This document shows positions 7,602 to 14,870 of a DNA stretch of 24,736 nt, piece after piece. The stretch covers positions 1 to 24,736 of the IMG/VR virus record IMGVR_UViG_3300031673_000454. One strand, 5' to 3'. This DNA comes from a virus. Both the position numbers and the translations under genes were made by a program. The stretch's first letter is position 1, and each line of letters opens with the position of its first letter. The notes beneath the pieces are model-generated. The model did no database searches. It was given only the letters and a program-made list of their open reading frames with translations, and was not told where the DNA came from.

Positions 7602-9179
7602 TCAGTTCGAGCCGCTGACCAATCGCCCTGAGTGCGCTGAGCGGAAGATTCGGTTGATCACCTTGACCGTCTTACCGTCCAAGAACTCCTGCGTGCTCTT
7701 CGCATCGAGGGAGACTTGGATTGGGATTTCCTGTGGGACAGGCGGCGCCCAATAAGGATTGGCATCCCTATAGGGTCCGCTGTATCCGCCATATCCACCC
7801 TGCCCAGCGCGCATTCGGCCCGATAATGCTGTGTTCCGCGCCATCCTATCGCTGACCGGCTGCTCCCCCCACCACCGCTGAATCGCCAACTCTTCCGCCG
7901 TCACGCCGCCGGTAATTCCCCCCTGCCACAACTCCCCCATGGTCGTTCTGATTTTGCGTTTCGCCATGAAGTTGAATATTGCATCGCTGTCTCCCGGAGG
8001 TGCTATCCCTGCCGCCTGCATCTGCGCCTTCGTTGCCGCCCACCCTTTTGCTCCGGCCTCTTTCCCCTGCTGCCACATCCTCGTATCGTCGAGAATGAGT
8101 TTGATGTCTAACATAGCTCCAAGCATCGCCGCTGCAAGGCCCGCGGTTCCAACGAGGGCCACCCCAATGGGCGCGGCGGCGACACCTGCGGCTGCCGCTC
8201 TGGTACCTGCGGCTGCCGCGCCTACGCCCGCTGCCGCCACGGGGACTTCCGCCGCCATCGCCTGAGCACCCATTGCCAGCAATGAGGCGTCGCGAATGGC
8301 GAACCATCCATCGCGTATCTTTGGGAGAGCCATTCCGAGCACTCCCAGAGCCGTCAAAACCACTCCGCCTGACCCCAGCCCGTACGTGACGCCTCTCACG
8401 AACTTGTCGTTCGACTTAGCCCATTCGTTCCAGGAAGACGTTGCCTCCGTGACTTTGTCCACCACATCCTTGATCGTCGGAAGAAAGGTTTCCCCCACCG
8501 TCGCCTTCAAATTGGTAAACGCGTCGGAGAGGTTAGACACCTTACCCGTCAGCGTCTCCGAGAATCGAGCCATTCCACCTTCAAAGCGAGTCTTCGCAAC
8601 CTTTTCAATTGCAGTTGTCAGCGCCTTCACATCCTCGGCGCTCGTTGCCGCAAGTCCTCCGGCTGCGCTGGCGTGTGCGCCGAACTCCTTCAAAACACGA
8701 CTGGATATGCCCATCTCCTTCAGGCGCTCGGACTCCCCCACGGTGGCCTTCGCTACCGCAGCTGCTGCGTCCGTGATATCGCGAGCCATGCCCGCAGCCA
8801 TGTCCCCCGCAAGCGGGAGCCAGTGCTTCGCGTCGAGCCCGTAGGCCTCAAGTTGCGCGGCTGCCTGCGTGATTCCCTGAATCTCGAACGGCGTCTTGGC
8901 AGCGAACTGCACGATCCAGTCCCGCATCTCAAGAGCCTTGGACTTACTGCGATACAACGTCTCAAGCTGAACCCCGAGGTCCTCGAACATCGAGGCGGAG
9001 CGCACGGCTGCTGTCGCCATCGCCCCCAACGTGCCAGTTGTGGCTATACCCAGAGCCACCATCTTCCCACCAATGGCAGTGACTCTTCGCTCCCAGTTCT
9101 CCATCTTGAAATCCATCTTGCCGAGCGGACCGGTTAGCCGGTCAACGGCACTCACGATCACCTGCACGCTAAGGGACAT
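7602..9179 (-). CDS. Tape measure protein
   Basis: This 525-residue protein sets tail length and is ejected during DNA entry. Its start ATG 9179 overlaps the stop of the frameshifted GT reading frame (TGATG), the standard place for a tape measure gene. Residues 1-60 contain the usual start of such proteins, with basic and hydrophobic helices. Residues 100-250 are helical and resemble the conserved N-terminal tape measure domain ('TPFEIQGITQAAAQLEAYG', then 'FLPTIKDVV'). Residues 262-355 are hydrophobic and very rich in Ala and Gly, likely membrane-inserting segments. It is short for the family; at about 1.5 angstrom per residue the tail would be near 80 nm. Base composition is lower in GC (about 52-60% in sampled lines) than the flanking genes. 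Confidence 0.9.
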   Translation of the reverse strand: MSLSVQVIVSAVDRLTGPLGKMDFKMENWERRVTAIGGKMVALGIATTGTLGAMATAAVRSASMFEDLGVQLETLYRSKSKALEMRDWIVQFAAKTPFEIQGITQAAAQLEAYGLDAKHWLPLAGDMAAGMARDITDAAAAVAKATVGESERLKEMGISSRVLKEFGAHASAAGGLAATSAEDVKALTTAIEKVAKTRFEGGMARFSETLTGKVSNLSDAFTNLKATVGETFLPTIKDVVDKVTEATSSWNEWAKSNDKFVRGVTYGLGSGGVVLTALGVLGMALPKIRDGWFAIRDASLLAMGAQAMAAEVPVAAAGVGAAAAGTRAAAAGVAAAPIGVALVGTAGLAAAMLGAMLDIKLILDDTRMWQQGKEAGAKGWAATKAQMQAAGIAPPGDSDAIFNFMAKRKIRTTMGELWQGGITGGVTAEELAIQRWWGEQPVSDRMARNTALSGRMRAGQGGYGGYSGPYRDANPYWAPPVPQEIPIQVSLDAKSTQEFLDGKTVKVINRIFRSAHSGRLVSGSN

Positions 9180-9696
9180 CAGGCATTCCTCTTCGCGTCG
9201 CGCTCAGACCACTCCAAGCATAGCTCGTCCATCTGCAGCACCGTCAGCGCCAGCACGTCAGGAACCGTCCACCCCGTCCGCTCGATGATCGTCACGACGT
9301 TGGCTCGCCAGGCTGGGGGCTCGGGCTTCCCTCCGCCCCGCTTTCTTTTGGGGGTGCGGGCATCATGGAGTTGATGAACTCCTCCACCAGACCGCTCGGC
9401 TGGACGACCTTACCGCTCGCGTCCTGCAGCTCCACCCGGAAGTCCGCGACCCCCAGCAGCCCTCCGACTTCCTCAAGCGTGATCTTCTCCTGCCGCGGCT
9501 TGAGCATCCGCCAGAGGATCCAACGGCGGATCGTGAAGAACCTCGCCGGGTCAGTGATCGCCTCGCTCCACGACCCGAACTCGCTCTCGAACGCCACCAG
9601 GTCATTCCCCGTGAGCGCCGACAGGATCATGTCCTGCCCTGCGATCTGCACGGCTCGCGTCCCGCCACCGATCTTCTGTAGCTCCGTCAGTAACAT
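9179..9696 (-). CDS. Tail assembly chaperone, long form (GT-like), made by -1 ribosomal frameshift
   Basis: If ribosomes slip back one base on CCCAAAA at 9346-9352, translation leaves the G frame after codon 117 (Lys). It then reads 55 more residues in the -1 frame to a TGA at 9179-9181, giving a 172-residue product. I translated this extension by hand. It begins R-K-R-G-G-G-K-P, continues with a folded-looking helix-rich part (NVVTIIERTGWTVPDVLAL, then LQMDELCLEW) and ends S-E-R-D-A-K-R-N-A. Its stop overlaps the tape measure ATG. The -1 frame has no upstream start of its own at this point, so frameshifting is the simplest way to express it. In the family the T domain recruits the tail tube protein. 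Confidence 0.85.
9292..9696 (-). CDS. Tail assembly chaperone, short form (G-like)
   Basis: The protein is 134 residues from ATG 9696. GGAGG lies 9 bases upstream, and the start is 14 bases after the stop of the major tail gene; a longer frame to 9777 exists but overlaps that gene with no good start. It is a mixed alpha/beta protein with 'GQDMILSALTGNDLVAFE', then a basic helix 'FFTIRRWILWRML', then 'EEVGGLLG', ending in a Pro/Gly/Ser-rich tail. Position between major tail protein and tape measure is diagnostic for the lambda G/GT type of chaperone. The CCCAAAA slip site sits in codons 116-117, near the end of this frame, which agrees with the usual arrangement. The shared N-terminal domain would bind the tape measure during tail assembly. 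Confidence 0.85.
   Translation of the reverse strand: MLLTELQKIGGGTRAVQIAGQDMILSALTGNDLVAFESEFGSWSEAITDPARFFTIRRWILWRMLKPRQEKITLEEVGGLLGVADFRVELQDASGKVVQPSGLVEEFINSMMPAPPKESGAEGSPSPQPGEPTS
9346..9352 (-). promoter_or_regulatory. Programmed -1 frameshift slippery heptamer CCCAAAA
   Basis: On the coding strand the heptamer is C-CCA-AAA in the zero frame, matching X-XXY-YYZ exactly, so both tRNAs can re-pair after a one-base backward slip. A GC-rich stretch follows 5-6 bases later (GGGGC near 9336-9340, pairing with GCCCC about 14 bases further), which could form the stimulatory stem. The site lies near the end of the chaperone G gene and directs ribosomes into the frame that ends at the tape measure start. 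Confidence 0.85.
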
Positions 9697-9710
9697 CGCG
9701 GCCTGCCTCC

Positions 9711-10580
9711 CTACGGTCCTACCGGCGTGAGCGCCACGGCCAGCCCAGCCGCCGCCGAGCGCCAGGTGTACTTCCATTCCTTCGGCGTGTTCGAGTCCAC
9801 GGTCGGCGCAGAGTGCGTCTTATAGCGCGCGCCCGTGATGTTGATGACGCAGGTGTCGCCAATCCCGTTCGCCCCCGTCAGCGTGACGATCCTATCGTGC
9901 GGGAGCGGCGCGGCGATCAGGCCGGTGTTGGCGAGGGTCAGGGGCTCCAGCATCGTGATATCCCCGCTGACCTCCTCGATCCCCATGAACCGCGCATTCG
10001 GCGCCCGGGCAATGGTCGGGGCTGTGTTCGCCGATCGCCGGTAGCTGACGTTGTTCGTGAGGTTCGCGGAGAAGCCCACAGCGTGGCACTCTCCCTGGTC
10101 AGTCACGATCACGAACTCCCAGTCCTCGAAGTCATCATTCGGCACCCCGGCGTAGATGCCCGTATCGCTGACCTCCACGTCGAATGAGCTGAAAGCGATG
10201 TTGCCCTTCAGCCCCTCGCCCTCTGCGTAGGTGAGGCCCAGCGAGTCAATGACGGCCGTCCTGTAGAGCAGCCCCCAGGTGTCCATCCCGCCCCAAAACA
10301 TCATCTCCGTTAGAGCGCCCGAGGGATAGGATGCGCGGAACGCCGCGGCGATCAGGTCTGCCTCCTGCACCGTCACATAGAACTCGGCGCTGCCGCCGAG
10401 TTTGAGGACTCCACCCTTTCCGATCACGCGCCCGCTCGCGCCCATGCGGTCGCGACCGTCCGCGTCAATGCTCGTGTCGCCGCCCGTGAGGATAGACAGC
10501 CCGCTCGCCGGCACCGCCGGCGACGCCGCGGTCGGGTCCCATGCGAAATCCTCGAAGATGCCCGTTCCCGGAATACCCAT
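9711..10580 (-). CDS. Major tail (tube) protein
   Basis: This 289-residue protein begins at ATG 10580 with AGGGGA a few bases upstream and ends 14 bases before the chaperone gene. It is mostly beta-strand in character and has segments typical of siphovirus tube proteins: 'GGSAEFYVTVQEADLIAAAF' in the N-terminal half, then 'IAFSSFDVEVSDTG'. A second part (about residues 170-289) reads 'SYRRSANTAPTIARAPNARF' and 'TLTGANGIGDTCVINITGARYK' and may be an added surface domain. Length is larger than the simplest tube proteins (about 200 residues), in line with such an extra domain. Neighbours fit exactly: tail terminator upstream, chaperone downstream. Confidence 0.8.
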   Translation of the reverse strand: MGIPGTGIFEDFAWDPTAASPAVPASGLSILTGGDTSIDADGRDRMGASGRVIGKGGVLKLGGSAEFYVTVQEADLIAAAFRASYPSGALTEMMFWGGMDTWGLLYRTAVIDSLGLTYAEGEGLKGNIAFSSFDVEVSDTGIYAGVPNDDFEDWEFVIVTDQGECHAVGFSANLTNNVSYRRSANTAPTIARAPNARFMGIEEVSGDITMLEPLTLANTGLIAAPLPHDRIVTLTGANGIGDTCVINITGARYKTHSAPTVDSNTPKEWKYTWRSAAAGLAVALTPVGP

Positions 10581-10584
10581 GTGA

Positions 10585-11031
10585 TCATCCCCTCAGCGTT
10601 CTGTACTGCACCGTGATCTCCGCGCCCCGGAACAGTTCCTTGGGCTCCAGCATCTGATACTCACGCGCCGCCGCGGCGCTCGCCCGGATAACCTTCGCGC
10701 CGCCGATGGTCCTGTTCGCGTGGAGCAGCTGACTGAACTCCTCGATCAGGTCGAGGCGCATATCCTCGCAGGCCTCCGTCTCGTCGTCCACCACGCCCAG
10801 TTTCACCGCGCACGTCCATTCGTTCCACCAGCGGTTGTTTGAGCCCGCTGCCACCTCACCGTCGGGCATCTGGTCAAGCTCGACCATGACGAAGCACTTC
10901 TGCCCCGACGCGAGCCGAATGCTGCGCATCGTCCCCTTGCGCACAACCGCGCTCGCCAGGGGCTCCACTCCCCATGCTCGGATCAGCACGATCAACGCGT
11001 TGATGAAGTCCTTCGGGGCGACGTATGGCAT
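10585..11031 (-). CDS. Tail terminator protein (neck)
   Basis: The protein is 148 residues from ATG 11031, with GGAG 9 bases upstream. It ends 4 bases before the major tail protein gene. It starts with an amphipathic helix (FINALIVLIRAWG), then alternates strands and helices: 'KCFVMVELDQM', 'EWTCAVKLGVVDD', 'DMRLDLIEEFSQLL', and a last strand 'GAEITVQYRTLRG'. This alpha/beta layout, length and position correspond to tail terminators of the lambda gpU type, which cap the tube and join it to the head. Sequence similarity alone would not establish it; gene order carries most of the weight. Confidence 0.65.
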   Translation of the reverse strand: MPYVAPKDFINALIVLIRAWGVEPLASAVVRKGTMRSIRLASGQKCFVMVELDQMPDGEVAAGSNNRWWNEWTCAVKLGVVDDETEACEDMRLDLIEEFSQLLHANRTIGGAKVIRASAAAAREYQMLEPKELFRGAEITVQYRTLRG

Positions 11032-11035
11032 CGAG

Positions 11036-11482
11036 TCACGCTCCAGGAAACAACTTGCCCGCCGCCGCGTCTATCCGCGCCCTGATCTTCTGGCGAGCAG
11101 CATTGAATGCAGGGATTAGGTAGGCGCGCTTCGGAATCTTCACGCTGCGCATGTACACCCACTCCCCATCCTTCCCGCGAAAGCGTAGGTATGGATGACC
11201 GATAGGCGTGATGGTCGCCCCAAACTCATGAACGGCGCCATCGATCGCCTCGGGTCCCACCGCCACAAGAAGTTCCGCCTCATGGGGTATCATCACGATG
11301 CTCCGCCCGAGGTTCCCTTGGGATTCGCCCGTCGTGTTAAGCTTCTGCTTGACGTTGATCTTTGCCCCGCGGACAACGTCCATGCCCCCGAGCTTCACCG
11401 CACCCCAGATAGAGGCGCGTAACTTGCGCGCAGCATCGGCGAGGACCTTGAATGCGTTGCCGGCCACTTGCACTTTGAACAC
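11036..11482 (-). CDS. Tail completion/neck protein of the HK97 gp10 type
   Basis: The protein is 148 residues, starting at GTG 11482. A GGAGG ribosome binding site lies 8 bases upstream and the previous stop is just 3 bases before. The pattern is that of gp10-like neck proteins: an N-terminal helix, 'NTTGESQGNLGRSIVM' (the family often has G-x-L-x-x-S-I here), then 'VAVGPEAIDGAVHEFGATI' with the H-E-F-G-A segment typical of the family, then 'HPYLRFRGKDGEW' and a C-terminal helical part with 'RAYLIPAF'. It takes part in head-tail joining. Sampled lines are slightly lower in GC than flanking genes. Confidence 0.8.
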   Translation of the reverse strand: MFKVQVAGNAFKVLADAARKLRASIWGAVKLGGMDVVRGAKINVKQKLNTTGESQGNLGRSIVMIPHEAELLVAVGPEAIDGAVHEFGATITPIGHPYLRFRGKDGEWVYMRSVKIPKRAYLIPAFNAARQKIRARIDAAAGKLFPGA

Positions 11483-11485
11483 TGG

Positions 11486-11914
11486 TCAAGCCTCCACGGT
11501 CATGCGAAACAGGTTCACGAGAACCTGTTCCCTGGCCCCGTCGCCGACTGGCGACGCCCCGCCCATGATGGTTTGCTTTCCGAGGACCAGATAACGCGGC
11601 CGCTCGTCCGCGGGGATGGTGTGCCCGTCCTGTCCATAGCTGATCTCGCGCACGGGGACGAGTGACGAGCCCGACTCGATGTAGGCGTGGTTCTCACAGT
11701 ACGCTGCGTGGGTGACGGGGTTCGTGTACTCGTTCTCAGTGGCCTGCCGCTGCGCCAACGTAGCCGTCTGCAGATGGACGCGCAGGTACACCTCGGTCTC
11801 TACCCAGGCGGCGACGTTCACGTCGCCCTCGGCTGGCCTATCAACGCGAACAACATGGGAGATCATCATCTCCGTCGCGTCGCGCTGGAAGTCGGCCAGG
11901 GTGACCTGCCTCAT
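11486..11914 (-). CDS. Head closure (stopper)-type neck protein
   Basis: This 142-residue protein starts at ATG 11914, overlapping the stop of the connector gene by 4 bases (ATGA). It ends 3 bases before the gp10-like gene. The chain is beta-rich with 'SHVVRVDRPAEGDVNVAAWV', 'EVYLRVHLQTAT', 'RYLVLGKQTIMGG' and a final strand 'EQVLVNLFRMTVEA'. Size, beta content and order (connector, this, gp10-like, terminator) fit a head closure or stopper protein, which blocks DNA exit until the tail joins. I cannot point to a unique signature residue, so the call depends on synteny. Confidence 0.65.
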   Translation of the reverse strand: MRQVTLADFQRDATEMMISHVVRVDRPAEGDVNVAAWVETEVYLRVHLQTATLAQRQATENEYTNPVTHAAYCENHAYIESGSSLVPVREISYGQDGHTIPADERPRYLVLGKQTIMGGASPVGDGAREQVLVNLFRMTVEA

Positions 11915-12297
11915 GGCGTGCGCACCTCGTCACTGCGTTCCAGCAGCACGTTCGTCTCCTCGGAGAACGGGTCCCAGGACGGCGTAACGATGGCCTCAAG
12001 CGGAACGTCCGCGAGCGCGGCCTGCTGCTCGCGGATTGCCTTCGCCTGAGCAAGCAGCTCCTTCGCGACCTGCGATAGGTCCTCGCTCACCCCGCCGCGA
12101 CTGATCCGCACCGCGATCTTCGCGCGGTCGCGGGCCATGATCTCCAACAGCAGCGCCGCGGCCAGGGGATTGCTCCCCTCCAGTGAGAGCGCCGCGGCGA
12201 CCTCTTCGTCCTCGAAGCAATGGTTCACGTGGTCGGTGTCGGGGACGAGCATCCTGATTTGCCCGATGTCGGTTGTCAGATCGTAGGTGAACGCCAT
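11911..12297 (-). CDS. Head-tail connector (adaptor) protein
   Basis: The protein is 128 residues from ATG 12297, with GGAGG 7 bases upstream. It is almost wholly helical. It opens with 'DLTTDIGQIRMLVPDTD', and an acidic 'FEDEEVAAALSLEG' helix follows near residue 28. A long 'ALLLEIMARDRAKIAVRIS' helix and a Gln/Ala-rich helix near 80-95 come next. The start 'TDIGQVRxLIPDTD...FtDeEi..fL' is a common opening of the gp6/gp15-like adaptor family that docks on the portal. It is the first gene after the terminator that follows the capsid gene. The C-terminal 'DPFSEETN' tail is disordered-looking. Confidence 0.75.
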   Translation of the reverse strand: MAFTYDLTTDIGQIRMLVPDTDHVNHCFEDEEVAAALSLEGSNPLAAALLLEIMARDRAKIAVRISRGGVSEDLSQVAKELLAQAKAIREQQAALADVPLEAIVTPSWDPFSEETNVLLERSDEVRTP

Positions 12298-12317
12298 CGG
12301 CTCGCCTCCGCTTCTGG

Positions 12318-12351
12318 AAAAAGGGGGCCGGCCAGTCGCCTGACCGGCCCC
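12318..12351 (-). terminator. Rho-independent terminator after the major capsid gene
   Basis: On the minus strand an 8-bp GGGGCCGG/CCGGCCCC stem, one mismatch, and three more pairs (CAG/CTG) enclose a 4-base loop, and the stem is followed by C and TTTTT (plus 12318-12322). It lies 39 bases downstream of the capsid stop and 20 bases before the connector gene start. It would limit transcription into the neck and tail genes, leaving capsid mRNA in excess. A second small perfect hairpin (6-bp stem, 12368-12383) sits just upstream and lacks a T run. Confidence 0.85.
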
Positions 12352-12390
12352 GTGCCCCTGCCGCCCTCAGCCGCCGCCGGCTGAAGCTGC

Positions 12391-13470
12391 TTAGTCCGGA
12401 AGTGCTGTCCCATCATCCATGTACGCGCCCCGGAAGTCGCCGAGGCCCACGCCGAACGTCCACCTGATCTTGAACGCGATGTCGTCGTGCCCGAAATCAC
12501 CCGTGAACGGGTCCTGCACGCCGGTGCCGAGCACCCGCGCGTCGGAGTCCTTCACGAAAATCTCCGGGTTCTCGTAGCCCTGGAGGAATCCGTACACGAC
12601 CGCCGGGTCAGCATAGTTCGGCGACCGGAACAGGTACCAGGCCGTTGCCCCGTTCGTCAGGTCGAGCACGGGCAGCCACGGGTTCACAACGACGGTCGCG
12701 GCGCCGTATGCCGGGTTGAGTTCCGGCGATGGCGCGCCCGTGCCGAAGAAGTCCGAGCCCACGACCTTTGCCGAGTTGCAGATGGTCCGCGCCGTGAACT
12801 CCAACGCCGGCGGGACCACCAGGTAGAGCGGCCCGCCGTAGACGGAGACGTTCCCCGACGGGTCGGTCATGTTGCGAATCACGGAGACGCCGGTCTGCAG
12901 CGTCCCGATCGTGAGCGGCCCTGTCGCCGTCCCGATGTTGCCGTTGCCGCCGTTGAAGAAGCCGGCATTTGCGCACCACGCCAAGGTGAACAGGTATTCG
13001 TCGGTGTACCGCGCCGACCGGCCCCAGCTCGTCGGGTACCGCGCCAGAAGCCGCAGGTCGCGCTGGTCGCGCAGCCATGCCTCCCAGGAGAGGTCCCACT
13101 GGAAGCCGTACTTGTGGACCTTGAAGTCGTAGTGGTAGATGGTGGGATCGGCAGGCGGGTATTCGCCCTTCTCGGGGATCGGGTTGGGGAACAGCCGCGT
13201 TGACGTGATCCCGTAGTCGGTCGCCGTCTCGAAGGTCTTCCGGTCCTCACGGTACCCGATCGTCGGATACGTGAGTGGAAGCTCCTCGTCCATGTACCCC
13301 GTCATCACGCCGCGGTCAATGAGGTCGGCCATGAACGAGAAGTCCGCCACGGTCTGAACCTCGTTGACGCGCCGGTCGTTACGCCGGACGGCCTCCGCGA
13401 TCCTGTTCACCGACAGGTAGCCACGAAGATCGTCGTTCGCGATCTTCTGCCCGAGTGTTGGTGCGCCCAT
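12391..13470 (-). CDS. Major capsid protein
   Basis: This 359-residue protein starts at ATG 13470, with GAGGGG 9 bases upstream. The N-terminal 60 residues are charged and helical ('RGYLSVNRIAEAVRRNDRRV'), as in HK97-fold N-arms. The following segment 'KVHKYGFQWDLSWEAWLRDQRDL' resembles the conserved helix of capsid proteins of the Mu gpT/related type ('...y..g..isrEal.nDdl..'). 'ATAWYLFRSPNYADPAVVYGFLQGYENPEIFVKD' and 'DDIAFKIRWTFGVGLGDFRGAYMDDG' near the C-terminus match the late 'k.r..fg.g..d.rg..k' strand pattern of such capsids. Gene order (protease, decoration, capsid, connector) supports it strongly, as does the terminator just downstream. Confidence 0.88.
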   Translation of the reverse strand: MGAPTLGQKIANDDLRGYLSVNRIAEAVRRNDRRVNEVQTVADFSFMADLIDRGVMTGYMDEELPLTYPTIGYREDRKTFETATDYGITSTRLFPNPIPEKGEYPPADPTIYHYDFKVHKYGFQWDLSWEAWLRDQRDLRLLARYPTSWGRSARYTDEYLFTLAWCANAGFFNGGNGNIGTATGPLTIGTLQTGVSVIRNMTDPSGNVSVYGGPLYLVVPPALEFTARTICNSAKVVGSDFFGTGAPSPELNPAYGAATVVVNPWLPVLDLTNGATAWYLFRSPNYADPAVVYGFLQGYENPEIFVKDSDARVLGTGVQDPFTGDFGHDDIAFKIRWTFGVGLGDFRGAYMDDGTALPD

Positions 13471-13513
13471 CTGATGTGTCCCCTCTCTCTCGGGATGTGC
13501 TCCCGTTGTCGGC

Positions 13514-14317
13514 TTACCCGTAGGTGAACTCCATGATGAACAGGACGAGCGCGATCTCGGCCTCGGGCGTGGTGCGAATGAGCGTGCCCGTCAGCTCGAT
13601 CAGCTCGTTCGCGACGAAGTCATCCACGGCGGTGTTGATGACCCCGACCGTCACGCCGGTGGCAGCGACGAACGTGCTGCATCCGTCCGCCGCACCCGCG
13701 ACCGTATCCACCTTCGGCTTCGTCGTGAAGATGGAGACCCCGCCGATCTGCAGGTCCATCTCCAGGCTCAGCGGGTCGGTCCCGTCCGCGCCCGTCTCCC
13801 CGCAGTAGAACCCGGCCCGGCTGATGACGCCCGCCTCGCTGGGCATGAACACCACATGCTCCGCGATGGAGGCTGTGATGTCGGCCGTCGCGGCCTCGGT
13901 CAGCGCGAAGACGGACAGCACGACGTTGCGAATGTCGGGGATAAGCTTGACTGCGACCTGCACGGCCGTCCCGCTGTAGGCAGGCCCGTTGGCGATCACG
14001 ACGCCGATGGGGATGCCGCCCGCCGCGGTGCAGTCCAGGTAGTCAGGCGCGGAGTCGTGGAAGTACACCACGTCCCCGATCTCGGCGTTGGCCTTGACGG
14101 GCAGCCACCAGCAGCCGTCAATGTTGACCGCCACGCCGACGCCCGTCTCATAGTCGCTCAGGGCGACCCCGATGATCTGACCAGCAATCACAAGGTCGCC
14201 GTTCGCGATCCCGGTATACCCCGCGCCGTACAGGGTGATGTTCGAGCCACCACCCTCGCTCGCGGCCTGCGCCTTGCTCCCGATGACGAACAAGTAGTCT
14301 GGTGCCGGTGTGGACAT
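13514..14317 (-). CDS. Capsid decoration protein with DUF2190-like domain
   Basis: The protein is 267 residues from ATG 14317, with a GGAGGG ribosome binding site 7 bases upstream. Residues about 35-125 resemble DUF2190 proteins, which sit next to capsid genes: 'GDLVIAGQIIGVALSDYETG', 'VAVNIDGCWWLPV', 'EIGDVVYFHDSA', 'IPIGVVIANG', with the last strand 'TAVQVAVKL'. Residues about 130-267 form a second beta-rich domain ('FMPSEAGVISRAGFYCGETG', then 'EIALVLFIMEFTYG'), which could be an outer knob. DUF2190 proteins are generally treated as capsid-stabilising decoration; the extra C-terminal domain makes this one about twice the usual length. It lies between protease/scaffold and capsid. Confidence 0.7.
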   Translation of the reverse strand: MSTPAPDYLFVIGSKAQAASEGGGSNITLYGAGYTGIANGDLVIAGQIIGVALSDYETGVGVAVNIDGCWWLPVKANAEIGDVVYFHDSAPDYLDCTAAGGIPIGVVIANGPAYSGTAVQVAVKLIPDIRNVVLSVFALTEAATADITASIAEHVVFMPSEAGVISRAGFYCGETGADGTDPLSLEMDLQIGGVSIFTTKPKVDTVAGAADGCSTFVAATGVTVGVINTAVDDFVANELIELTGTLIRTTPEAEIALVLFIMEFTYG

Positions 14318-14351
14318 CGTTCATCCCTCCAGGGGAAAGAGTGTCACTCGT

Positions 14352-14870
14352 CTACTTCGCAGCCGCGACGCCGGGGCGCAGGATGTAAGGCACACCCTGC
14401 TCCTCGCACTGCCGCTTGTAGCTCTCCTCGCTATACTCGCCCGACTGGCCTGCGGCCTCCTGCGAGCGCCCAAGCCCGGAGACCCGCGTGCCCGCACCAG
14501 CCTCGGCCAGCAGCGCCTTCGCGTAGGCGGTCTCACGCTCGACCGCGACCTTCACCGCGTCGGCGAGCTTGTCGACCTCGACGACCTGCCCCGCGAACGA
14601 CTCGACCACGCGCAGGCGAACAGGCGCGCTCAACGTGGCGTCGGCATCCACGATCGCGTGCACGGCCTCGGTCGTGGCCTGCGTCCCCACGATCAGGGTC
14701 AGCCGCTTGTTGCTTTCCTCCAGCGCCTCCAGCTTGCGGGCCGTCGCGTCGTCGCCAGGGGTCGGCTTCGCGGCCGCCGCGGCCTCCGTCACTGCATCCT
14801 TCCCGATCTGCGCGATGAGGTCCGGCCTCGCGGCCTGCAGCTCTGTGAGCGTGAGTTCCTTGATGTCCAT
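14352..14870 (-). CDS. Candidate nested scaffold protein from an in-frame internal start
   Basis: Met184 of the protease-scaffold gene is preceded by AGGGAGG (14881-14887) with a 10-base spacing. This is one of the strongest Shine-Dalgarno matches in the region and has no reason to be in the middle of a gene. Translation from ATG 14870 would give 172 residues: the helical scaffold part without the protease. Lambda C/Nu3 uses exactly this arrangement. The frame is the same as the full-length protein, so expression of the short form is inference from the ribosome binding site and the domain boundary, which coincide. Confidence 0.6.
   Translation of the reverse strand: MDIKELTLTELQAARPDLIAQIGKDAVTEAAAAAKPTPGDDATARKLEALEESNKRLTLIVGTQATTEAVHAIVDADATLSAPVRLRVVESFAGQVVEVDKLADAVKVAVERETAYAKALLAEAGAGTRVSGLGRSQEAAGQSGEYSEESYKRQCEEQGVPYILRPGVAAAK

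Noticed and set aside
9697-9777. Longer N-terminal extension of the chaperone G gene (to 9777)
   Set aside because: It would overlap the major tail gene by 67 bp with no good start; ATG 9696 has a strong ribosome binding site after the previous stop.
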